24,974 nt of DNA from Chloromonas sp. AAM2. Taxonomy: Eukaryota > Chlorophyta > Chlorophyceae > Chlamydomonadales > Chlamydomonadaceae. The stretch covers positions 619 to 25,592 of the forward strand of contig QAXH01003209.1 in NCBI GenBank assembly GCA_004335635.1. Reading direction: 5' to 3'. Shown piece by piece: positions 12,801-20,633 of this stretch; the first letter of the stretch is position 1, and each line of letters starts with the position of its first letter. Below the pieces are notes generated by a model. It searched no databases, was not told where the DNA came from, and was given only the letters and a program-made list of their open reading frames with translations. The position numbers were made by a program, and so were the translations under genes.

Positions 12801-15800
12801 ACAGAAGTACAAGAACACAGAACGAACTGTCATGGACTTGACGACTGGCATGAGCGTAGAGGCCAAACGCCAGATAGAGGAGCTGCAGAAACGTATCCAC
12901 GTGCTGGAGCGACAAAACGCGCAGCTCAAGCGCACGGCTCGTGCAGACGATGCCTCAGGGCCGATTAAGGACGATGTGCAAGAAGACCAGCAAGGAAGCG
13001 CTGGCAGGCGAGGGGCAAGGGGCAAGGACGAGATGACTTCCAGCCGGCCCGGGACAGCGGACCTGTCGATGCAGGACCAACAGCACGACGCAGCGCTGCG
13101 CAGTGCCACGGCTGTGGCGCAGTGGGAGGAGGCCAAGAAGCTCAACAAGCGAATTGATGAACTGAAGCGGAAAGTAAGTCCTCTCTGCCATTTTTCACCT
13201 GCTATCATGGTCGCAACCAAGGCAACCAAGACTGTGCCAGACAGGCATGGCAGCAACACATGCCATGTGGCCACATGTTCACAGATGCACAGATGTTGTA
13301 AATCCACAGTGCTATGGTGCACTGAACTGCTGCGCGTGTTCGTTGCCTTCCTTCCCAGCTCGCTCTCAAGCATGAGGAGGTTGTGGCGGCCAGAGCCGAG
13401 CTTGAACGCCGCAACGGCCAGTTGGCCGGCCTGCAGAAGGAGTGTGAGAAGCAGACCACTGTTATCAAGGACTTGCAGGTAACAATGGCAACACAGTCCA
13501 CAGGCAGCCTTCGGTACTGGTGTGTGTGCAGTGCACTACATATGAGGGCTGGAAATTCATGACGTTGGCCAGGCGCCTCTTCACTACAGACTAAGGGCGT
13601 CTCTGAACTCTTTGTGCTGATGCACTGCAGGAGGCCAATCAAAAGGCGCCGTCACAGGCCCGCCCAGCCTTGGACGTATCCAAGCTGAAAGAGTGCCTGG
13701 AGAAGTTGAACGCAGCGGAGCAGCAGATAGACACACTCAAGCTGCAGCTGGCCAAAGCGGAAAGGGCAGCAGGCGCAGCAGCCAGCAGCAGCGGCGGTGC
13801 GGGCGGCGCCATGAGTGGCAGCGGGGAGGCTCTGCCGCATGACGCTGAGGTGTTTGAGCTGCGGCTGCAGCGGGACCAGGCGCAAGTGCAGGTCAGTTGG
13901 CATGTGGAAGGACTGCCACAAAACTATCTGGACCCAGATGGTCCTGCGTAGCAAGTAGTGTGCGTTCTTCCCATGCACGCTGCGACTATCTCACATCGCG
14001 GGTGCTAATATTCTATCTCACGTCACGTGTTCCTGGGTCTGCCATCACGTTTGCAGGTCAAGCGGCTGCGCGAACGCATCTCGGAGCTGTTCGGTGCAAC
14101 GGAGGCAGAGGCAGGGCGCCCGGGGGCAGCGGGCCCACAGCGGGGTGGGGGCGCCGGTACAGCAACTGGCCGGGCCAGGCGCGGCAGTGCAGGTGGGGGC
14201 GCCCGTTCCAGCGGTGGCAGTGGGGCAGGGAGTGCCCATGAAGCCGAGTTGTTGAGTACCATCGCTACCCTGAAGGCTGCACTGGAGAAGGCGACCACGT
14301 CCACCACCCCCACGACTAAGTACATGGCGGTGAGCGATCCATAGGCAAACATAACAGGTATTGATAATGGGGCGCATCAGAAGGCATTGCACATCGCATT
14401 GCAATAGCGGCATTCATAATCGGGTGCATCAAAAGATTACTGAGCTGCATGTCTGCTTTGCACACCTCATTGCCTGGACTTGCAAAGCACTAAGCCGTGC
14501 CATGCTAAACTGGTGTGGCGTCCTGTCAGATGTAAATCCTGCTTTGCCTTCGTTTTTTCCAGGAGGTGCAGCGGCGCAAGGAGGCTCAGCAGGAGGGGGT
14601 GGCAGCACGGCAGGAGGCGGAGCGGCTGCGGGGGCAAGGCGCCACGCTGCAGCGCATGACGGCCGACCTGCAGGCGAACAACGCCGACCTGCGCAGGCAG
14701 CTCAGGACGGCCACCGAGGCAGCGGCAGCAGGCGGGCCAGCAGGAGCGGCAGCAGGCGGGCCAGCGGGAGGGGCAGCAGCGGCAGCAGCGCAGGTGTGAC
14801 ACAGGGTGGAGGCTGGAGTGGGTGGGCTTCTTCCCTGTCATGGTTATGAGGGCCGCTAGCAATCAGGGGCCCAAAGCAGTCGTGCAAGGACAGCGCTTCT
14901 CGTGATTCTATCCCCGTGAAGGTCGTGCCTTTGGGTTGAGGAGCTCCTGATCTGACTTAATCCTTGCTGTGCCCTGAAGCTCCTTTGGACTGGTCTCTGT
15001 TGGGTTTGCTTGTGCTGCAGATCGCCGCTCTCGAGGAAATGATCGAGCAGCGCGACACAGAGATTGCCGCGCTGAGAGCCCTTATCACAGAGCGCGACCA
15101 TCAGCTGGTGGCAGCAGGTGAGGAATGACGGGTGTGAGGGGCAATCAAGGAAATGAAAGCATCAAAGGCAATGTAAGCCTCCGGAGAAGTCTTGGATTTC
15201 TTTGCATGTGGTCCCCAACTGGAAGCTCGCGCACAGTCAAGAGTTCAGCGCATGCTGTGCTGCAGGCGCTTCGGGCAGCGATTCGTCACCGGAGGTGTCC
15301 GCATTGCAGCACGACGTGTCGCAGCTGCGCGGGCAGCTGGCGCAGGTCGAAGCGGAGAACGATGATCTCAAGGCGGAGCTCAACGCGTTCGACCCTAAGT
15401 TCTTTGACGAAATTGAAGACCTCAAGCATGAGCACTACGTCATGGGTGGCAAGGTGCGCCAGAGTCTGATGTGGTGTCGGCACCGACGGTCTGAATACTG
15501 GCGAGAGAGTGTCGGGCGTGTGCTGAGTGCATGGAAATATGGCCGGTGCAAGAGATGATGTGGCTAATTGTCTGTCGGGTTGGATGCGAGAGGTTGCCCT
15601 GTTTGCTGGCTTGGTACCTCTGTGCCAACGGGAAGCATTTGCCTGCTGCAAGCTCAGCATCGCAGGATGCACATTTGTGTGCACAACGCATTTACCTGCT
15701 GTCCGTTCATTTACGCTTACAGGTTGAGGAGTACGAGCGCATCATCGTGACGCTCAGCGCACGGCTTGGCCAGCCGCCACCGCCTGGCCTAGGCTTGCGT

Positions 15801-15809
15801 GCCGTGTAA
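852..15809 (+). CDS. CEP290: CEP290 orthologue, ciliary transition-zone coiled-coil protein (5' end missing, 38 exons)
   Basis: CEP290 tethers microtubules to the membrane at the ciliary transition zone and gates protein entry; in Chlamydomonas it is a Y-link component. Exons: 852-949, 1288-1447, 1614-1733, 1930-2126, 2415-2604, 2885-3133, 3382-3624, 3841-4029, 4279-4439, 4773-4867, 5174-5511, 5769-5868, 6128-6260, 6501-6609, 6963-7106, 7206-7415, 7602-7774, 8015-8186, 8341-8547, 8745-9034, 9234-9345, 9542-9646, 9868-10049, 10299-10480, 10642-10805, 10980-11108, 11392-11592, 11704-11871, 12028-12189, 12333-12470, 12646-13173, 13359-13478, 13631-13891, 14057-14329, 14563-14793, 15021-15117, 15266-15453, 15723-15809 (TAA). 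The total is 6906 nt (2301 residues plus stop) with all phases compatible and GT-AG throughout. Heptad-rich coiled coil dominates. Landmarks collinear with animal CEP290, in residues of this partial protein: GGIYGL (~331), ELGLTPEQL (~447), YREY...SWKTEK (~775), QWEEAKK (~1866) and FDPKFFDEIEDL (~2252) near the C-terminus. Human CEP290 is 2479 residues, so roughly 100 N-terminal residues are missing to the left. A few acceptors have in-frame alternatives (exons 13 and 28). Confidence 0.94.
5281..5450 (+). repeat. glycine-rich low-complexity insert within CEP290 exon 11
   Basis: Within the exon 5174-5511 the coding frame changes from helical coiled coil to Gly-rich sequence (GGGAGMGGAGNGAEG, then GGGVGGGGGCGDGGG). 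It returns to heptads at about 5452. It lies at about residues 605-657 of the partial protein. The DNA is a run of GGN codons, prone to slippage. Animal CEP290 has no comparable glycine tract here, so it is best read as a lineage-specific flexible linker. Confidence 0.8.
10273..10298 (+). repeat. GT-rich tract at the 3' end of CEP290 intron 23
   Basis: A nearly pure alternation of G and T (one C interruption) runs directly into the acceptor AG at 10297-10298, in the place where a pyrimidine tract is expected. The exon starting at 10299 is firmly placed by frame continuity and by the following coiled-coil sequence. Confidence 0.75.
14110..14235 (+). repeat. Gly/Ala/Arg-rich low-complexity insert in CEP290 exon 34
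   Basis: The exon 14057-14329 begins and ends with helical coiled-coil sequence. Its centre encodes a Gly-, Ala- and Arg-rich stretch (for example GRARRGSAGGGARSSGGSG). A similar Gly/Ser/Ala insert occurs in the preceding exon at about 13767-13830. These tracts separate coiled-coil segments and have no counterpart in the animal protein as far as I can recall it. Confidence 0.75.
14700..14793 (+). repeat. Ala/Gly/Pro tandem repeat at the end of CEP290 exon 35
   Basis: The 3' end of exon 14563-14793 contains an imperfect tandem duplication of about 24 bases (GCAGGCGGGCCAGC core, twice between about 14727 and 14775). It encodes AAGGPAG-type repeats and then a poly-Ala run up to the donor at 14794. 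It is a lineage-specific linker between the coiled coil of exon 35 and the short coiled coil of exon 36. Confidence 0.75.
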
Positions 15810-15973
15810 CAGCAGATTTCTAATGTGCAGGTGGGGCGTGGACCTCGTCACACCTGACGTCATTGATTGATTGTGTGTCAGCCACCATCCACCAGTGTGG
15901 GCGATTGATTTAAATCTCTTGCTGGGTGCCATCTGCACTGTGAAGCGGTATGGTCAGTGATCATTACTTGTGA

Positions 15974-16200
15974 TCAATTGGTGCAGTCCAGCTCGTCCAT
16001 GCCATCAAACCATTCGTATGGAAATACTCTCTTTTGTGCCACTAAGCTGAGCAAGTTAGCCACATCACAACCTGTGGCAACTCCGCTTCTCTGCAACTCA
16101 TGACAAGTGTTGGTCATGTCTCGCTCAATTGGTTCAAACTGAAGAAGGTTTTTCACCTTCTCTGGTGCAACAGATTTGTGAATGAGATTGGGACCACCAC
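15974..16200 (-). pseudogene. DNA polymerase B-like fragment (Polinton/Maverick or related element), truncated
   Basis: On the minus strand the frame ending at the stop 15974-15976 encodes a stretch beginning near VAPEKVKNLL (about 16171) and ending with KRVFPYEWFDGMDEL (15992-16036). The pattern 'basic residue, x, V, F/Y, P, Y, E, aromatic', preceded by a short helical segment, is what I know from the region between exonuclease and polymerase motifs of protein-primed family-B polymerases in Polintons and related elements. The frame stops where that family normally continues with a Leu-Pro-Pro segment, and I see no continuation in other frames. No polymerase active-site motif is present, so it is a relic at most. 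The call rests on one short motif; a chance match or another gene fragment is possible. Confidence 0.42.
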
Positions 16201-16524
16201 CACGTGTTGAACCACGTTTTAGGATAAGGACCCCTAAAGTAAAGGTCGAACAGGTGGTGGAGTTTGATAGCCCCTGTGAGTGTTCGGGAGTGAGACTTTG
16301 TATTCTGAGTATTGTGTACGACCACAAGGCTGCAAGCCTCAACAGGTACCAGCCCTAGGAAAACTTTTGGCTTGCGATTTACAGAGTGAGCTCAGGCCCA
16401 GCAATACTTCATTGCAAATTGTGCGCTGTACAGCAAGTATAACTATGGCCTGCAAATGCATTGAAAGACCGCTGGGAGCGTTGGTACCGGTGACAGAGCC
16501 AAGCGCTGTCATCAAACTCGCCAA

Positions 16525-16529
16525 TGTAA
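16525..16529 (+). terminator. candidate TGTAA poly(A) signal for CEP290
   Basis: TGTAA is the usual polyadenylation motif in chlamydomonad algae. This copy lies about 715 bases after the CEP290 stop, a normal 3' UTR length for this group. Another TGTAA overlaps the stop codon (15805-15809), too close to serve alone. The assignment is by motif and position only. Confidence 0.4.
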
Positions 16530-17079
16530 GCCCTCAGTCGTCGCACAATGGCCCTCTTAGAGCAGTGCAGGCATTCGGTTGGGCTTGGCCCTGCAGGAAG
16601 GCAACTTGGTGCAGTAACATGAATAAAAAATGCCTGGCTGATCAGGGGCTGCACCACACCAGGTGCTTGGCATGCCATTGCCGAAGCTACATCAGACGCA
16701 ACTAGCCCAACAGTCTTTGAATTTACCGTGCTCAGACAACAGAGCGCTCAATCTAAACTCTGATGCAGCTCACAAGCATCCAGTTCAACAGAGATTCGAG
16801 CCAGGCATCAGCACCAGATACTGAGCAGGCCTGCATTCCGGTGTGAGTGTCTGGGACAGAATGTGCAACACGAGCTACATGTCTAACAAGCCATGCAAGA
16901 ATGCAACAGAGATACACAGGAAAGCACAGCACCGCCTTGCAGTGCTGAAACGTCTAGCGCGCTCCGATCATCTGTGTTGCAAACAGCCGCCCTCAATTCA
17001 AATGCCTATACGCCTATCAAATACTGGTCAGCCATGGAGCTCTCAAAGAGAGAGCAACTCCTGGTTGTTGAGCTTGAAA

Positions 17080-17084
17080 TTACA
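17080..17084 (-). terminator. candidate TGTAA poly(A) signal for the kinase gene
   Basis: TTACA on the + strand reads TGTAA on the minus strand, about 64 bases past the kinase stop. A second minus-strand TGTAA at 16379-16383 would give a 3' UTR of about 770 bases, more usual for this group, and would overlap the expected CEP290 3' UTR. Which one is used cannot be decided from sequence. Confidence 0.35.
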
Positions 17085-17147
17085 AAAACTGACTGGAAAC
17101 TGCATAACACAGTGACCTGAAGTTCATCTCTTGATTTCTCCACATCT

Positions 17148-19318
17148 TCACGCCCAAGCCTGGTTCTTGAGGTGGGCCAGGGAGCGATTCTTCTGACCAG
17201 CCATGGGCATGGGGCTGAGCAGTGCATGGGGCCCTGGGCTGGCCAGCGCCCCTGCACTCGCGTCCTCAACGGGCAGACGGATAGACGCGAGGTGCTTCTG
17301 CAGGTGCGGGATGGCTGAACGCACAGATGGCTTGCCAGTCTCCCCGGAGAGTACCTCCACATGGCCCTTGGCAGACTGGCCGCTGCGCGTGACGGCCACG
17401 CAGGCATGTGCACGTGGTGTGACCAATGCGTGGGTGACCTTTCCTGCATCACACGCCTCGTCGACCCCAATGGCGTGGCGGCTGAGAGGCGAGGTGCCCC
17501 GCAGCATCAGGCCGGTGCCGGGCAGCTGCATGGGCGCGGGAGCACGGGATGACCAATGCGGGTGGATGGCGGAGGCAGGCGGGGGCGCAGGTCCCTTGGT
17601 ATCGTTTGACGCCGCGGCCAGAGCAGCAGCCACAGCCTCGAAGGTTGAGCTGGAAGCGGTGGCATAGCTGGCTGCGCTGCCGCCGCCGCTTGAGCCGGCT
17701 TGGCTGGGTACGGCAGGGCGGGATGGGTGGTTAATGGTTGGGCTGTAGGGGGCCTCTGCTGCGAAAGCATCAGTTGAGGAGGGGGTGGGAAGCACTGCGG
17801 GGCGTGCTGGCTGGGTGTGTGCGTGGGCAGCAGCACCATGGTACATGGGTTGAGGCGTGCGCAGCAGGAGCCCCGGGGAGGTGGGTGGAAGGGACGACTG
17901 GGGCCGCGGGGCGGGAATGGACGGCGGGGTCTGTACAGCGGGGGCAGGCGCGGGAGCAGGAATGCGAGTAGGGGCGGGCATTGCAGGGCTTGGGGACGAG
18001 CTTAGGGTGTTGACTGCTGTGACTGGCTGTGTGGGCAGTGGCAGGGGCAGCAGAAGCGCCTTCTTGGACGACACTCTTCCCTGCGCTGCGGCCTTGAGCA
18101 GGGCTGACTGCAGGTGGTGCTGGATCCTGCACACGCACACACACACGCACACACACACACAGCATCAGGCACGTGAAAGTGGTCAACATGCGCATCCCTG
18201 TGGCTCAACTCTGGGACTGTCCATACCCATGTGTACGGACTTGCGAGGCACACTTATACAGGCTGCCACAGGCATGAAATGTTTTTCATGTGACATGTCT
18301 GCAATATTGGCCGATGGTGGCTTTGGGCCAGTGGGCGGCCAAACACGCACTATCCCAATGACCTGATGGTGTTGGTGCTCTGCGGCCTGTCTGCCCCGCA
18401 CCCACCACGCGTGGTTCATTGCCTGTGCTGCGCTCGGGCGCTGGGCGGGGTCCTTGACCAGCACAGTGCGCACAAAGTCTGCCCACAGCGGGGAGTGCGC
18501 AGAGGGAAAGCGGATGCTGTTGCTGTACATGATGAGGCTCGCGGTCTTGGCTTCGTCCTCGACCTCAAAGGGCGGCTTGCCCATCACCAGCTCGTAGGCC
18601 AGCACACCCACAGCCCACACGTCGACCTGTGGCACAAGCAGGGACATCGGGCACGGTGAGGCAGGCAGTGTCTTGCCATGGGTGTTGGCGCAGGAAGGCA
18701 CTTGTCCTTAACGCAGACAGTGCTGTTGACATGGTTGGGGCCCGGCAATGCTGTTGAAAGCTAGTAGAAGGGGGCAGTGCCCGCAGGCAAGACATCAGCG
18801 CTGCTGTGTCGAAGTGCAGCTGGGTGTGCGGATAGAGGTGGTGCTGCAGTTGCTCAAGCACACTACTGTCAATGATGCAACATGGCTCTGTTTTGGATGT
18901 TTGTTTCAGAGGCCTGCCTGTAAACTCTGATGCACCCGAGTCCCACTGACCTTTTCATTGTAGGGCTTGATGGTGCGAATGTTCAGGGCTGCCATCTGCA
19001 CCTTGGGGCTCTCCTGCATGGTGCTGGCCGGGTTGCGCAGGACCTCAGGGGCCATGTAGTCCTGAAACAAGACACGTGACATGTGGAAGGTCGTAAGGGA
19101 GGAAGAAGGGAGGTGTGTGATGCCGTGTTCCAACCAACTCAGGCATGCCACCCATCTAAGCACTCCAAGGCTGCTGTAAGGACGTGTCTATTGCTGATGC
19201 CGCGCACGGCAGGTGTGGGCGTGCCAACAGCTGCTGAGATGTAAAAGAAAGGACAGAATCATGACAAGAAACAGCCCTTAGATGCCAGGTATGCCCACTG
19301 CAGTCACACTTGTTGGGT

Positions 19319-19355
<37 letters not shown>

Positions 19356-20633
19356 ACGCACCAAGGTGCCGGAGCGTGAGAAGGGCAGCTCCTGGGTCCA
19401 GTTGACGGCCAGCCCAAAGTCCCCCAGACGCAGTCGGTTGCCCTTAGTCAGGAAAATGTTCTCGGGCTGTGTTATGTGTGAGGGCATAGATCGGTCAGTC
19501 AGTGTGGTACACATGCGAGCGCGCCATGGGCATGCCGCTGGTTGTTTCATGGCTGCTCAACACACTACAGAAGCTGGTGCGCTGCATGGCGATCCCTTCA
19601 TGTTAGCATGCGGTGTGCTCTCCAGAAGCGTGTGCATGCTGCTGCATGCGTGATTTTGACTTTCTGACATGCTGCGAGCTGGTTCATGCATACCTTGATG
19701 TCCCTGTGCATCAGGTTCTGGGTGTGGCTCTTCTCCAGAACACGAAGCAGAGGAGCGATGATCTGCATGCAAGCACAACACAGCGCACTTGGCACACAGC
19801 TGTGACATATGCACGTGCTTCCAAGGACATGTGGAAGCCAAAAGACCTCACGCTTGTGCACGCAACGAGGAGAGTGAAGGCCTGCTCAGCGTTTTGGAAC
19901 AAATTTGGCGGGGCGAGGGAAGGCCCCAGTTGTATTACCATGGTCAGGGGCATCTCGTTTGGGCATGGCAAGACACAATTGTCCTTCTGGACGTATCGTT
20001 CGGAGGGGTGTTAAGCCCACTCTACACTGGCTTTATTATTGTCTTTGGCACATCGGCCCGTGTAATACAGTAACAGCAAAGGGTGATGCGTGTGGCTTCT
20101 CACCTCAGTGCACACGTAGAACTCGTCCAAGCGGCCTCCATGCACCATCATGCACTTGAACAGGTCGCCTCCCTCGCACCACTCCATGACCAGCCACACT
20201 GCATCCTCATCTTGGAACCAACCATACAGTTCAGCTACAAAGGGGCCGCGCAGCGCCTGCATGGCCATGATCTCTCGATCCAGCTTGTGGTAGTGTTTCT
20301 CCTATAGCATGCAAAGGCAGGCAAAGGGGTCAGATTTGAGGGCTGGAAGGTGGGCATTGAACAGCGCCAAGTGCTTCCTCAGCCCCGCATGGACAGCATG
20401 AATTGTGCACCAATTCTTTGCTTGCTATGGGGTGCTGGCCCACCTGCATCGTGTCCTTGTGATAGCATTTGAGTATGACGCGAGCGCCACTGGCCTCGTC
20501 TACAGCGCGATACACCGTAGACACACTGCCCCGGTAAAGCTCGATGCGCTGTGTGTACTGTGCGGCGCTGGTGGACTGCTGCACGACAGGCCGGCGATGT
20601 TGCACCGGTGGCACGCCAGCTCCCTCCCGAGGC
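17148..20633 (-). CDS. Aurora-like Ser/Thr protein kinase with long Pro/Ala-rich tail (first exon not found)
   Basis: Minus-strand exons in transcript order: 20633-20444, 20301-20104, 19762-19694, 19466-19362, 19061-18951, 18626-18406 and 18126-17148 (TGA). All are GT-AG and phases agree, giving 624 residues, preceded by at least one unseen exon (the first exon here opens in mid-codon). Kinase landmarks in order: ATP Lys in VILKCYHK; acidic helix C in KLDREI; hinge MEWCEGGDLFK; catalytic loop HRDIKPEN (split between exons 3 and 4); DFGLA; activation segment SRSGTLDYMAPEVL; VDVWAVGVLAYEL; GKPPFE; and DPAQRPSAAQAMNHAW. GTLDYMAPE and GKPPFE point to the Aurora group. The glycine loop reads YRGSVSTVY, lacking two of the three glycines. 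After the catalytic domain come about 325 residues: an amphipathic stretch (IQHHLQSALLKAAAQ), a Pro/Ala/Ser-rich region and a basic end. Orthology with Chlamydomonas CALK, which regulates ciliary disassembly, is plausible but unproven. The start codon is unresolved. Confidence 0.88.
18130..18161. repeat. CA/TG microsatellite abutting the acceptor of the last kinase intron
   Basis: An interrupted (CA)n tract on the + strand, GT-rich in the transcript, fills the last 30 or so bases before the AG acceptor at 18127-18128 (minus). The exon that follows is fixed by phase: donor after TG at 18406 plus G at 18126 restores Trp and continues into IQHHLQ. Confidence 0.85.
19321..19352. repeat. (GT)16 microsatellite just inside a kinase intron
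   Basis: Sixteen uninterrupted GT units on the + strand, (AC)n in the minus-strand transcript. The tract lies 8 bases into the intron whose donor is at 19360-19361. It should be length-polymorphic. Confidence 0.95.

Larger units (their letters stand above)
15810..17147. other. convergent intergenic region between CEP290 and the kinase gene
   Basis: These 1338 bases separate the CEP290 stop (15807-15809) from the kinase stop (17148-17150 on the minus strand). They should hold the two facing 3' UTRs. Apart from candidate poly(A) motifs and a broken polymerase-like fragment, I see no supported gene. A 141-codon open frame at 16280-16705 (+) looks like chance: no recognisable motif and no exon-like partners. 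Confidence 0.6.

Noticed and set aside
12624..13373. 249-codon minus-strand open frame
   Set aside because: It is the antisense shadow of the long CEP290 exon 12646-13173, Ser/Arg/Cys-rich as expected from reversed coiled-coil codons.
14361..14849. 162-codon + strand frame with Gly/Ala-rich sequence
   Set aside because: It is a frame-shifted reading of CEP290 exon 35 (14563-14793) plus intron; the in-phase frame gives coiled coil and joins both neighbours.
16280..16705. 141-codon + strand open frame in the intergenic region
   Set aside because: No recognisable domain, no exon partners and expected to lie in 3' UTR sequence; treated as chance.
17203..17667. 154-codon + strand open frame
   Set aside because: It is antisense to the last kinase exon, GC-rich, with no motif; the minus-strand frame continues the kinase in phase for 979 bases.
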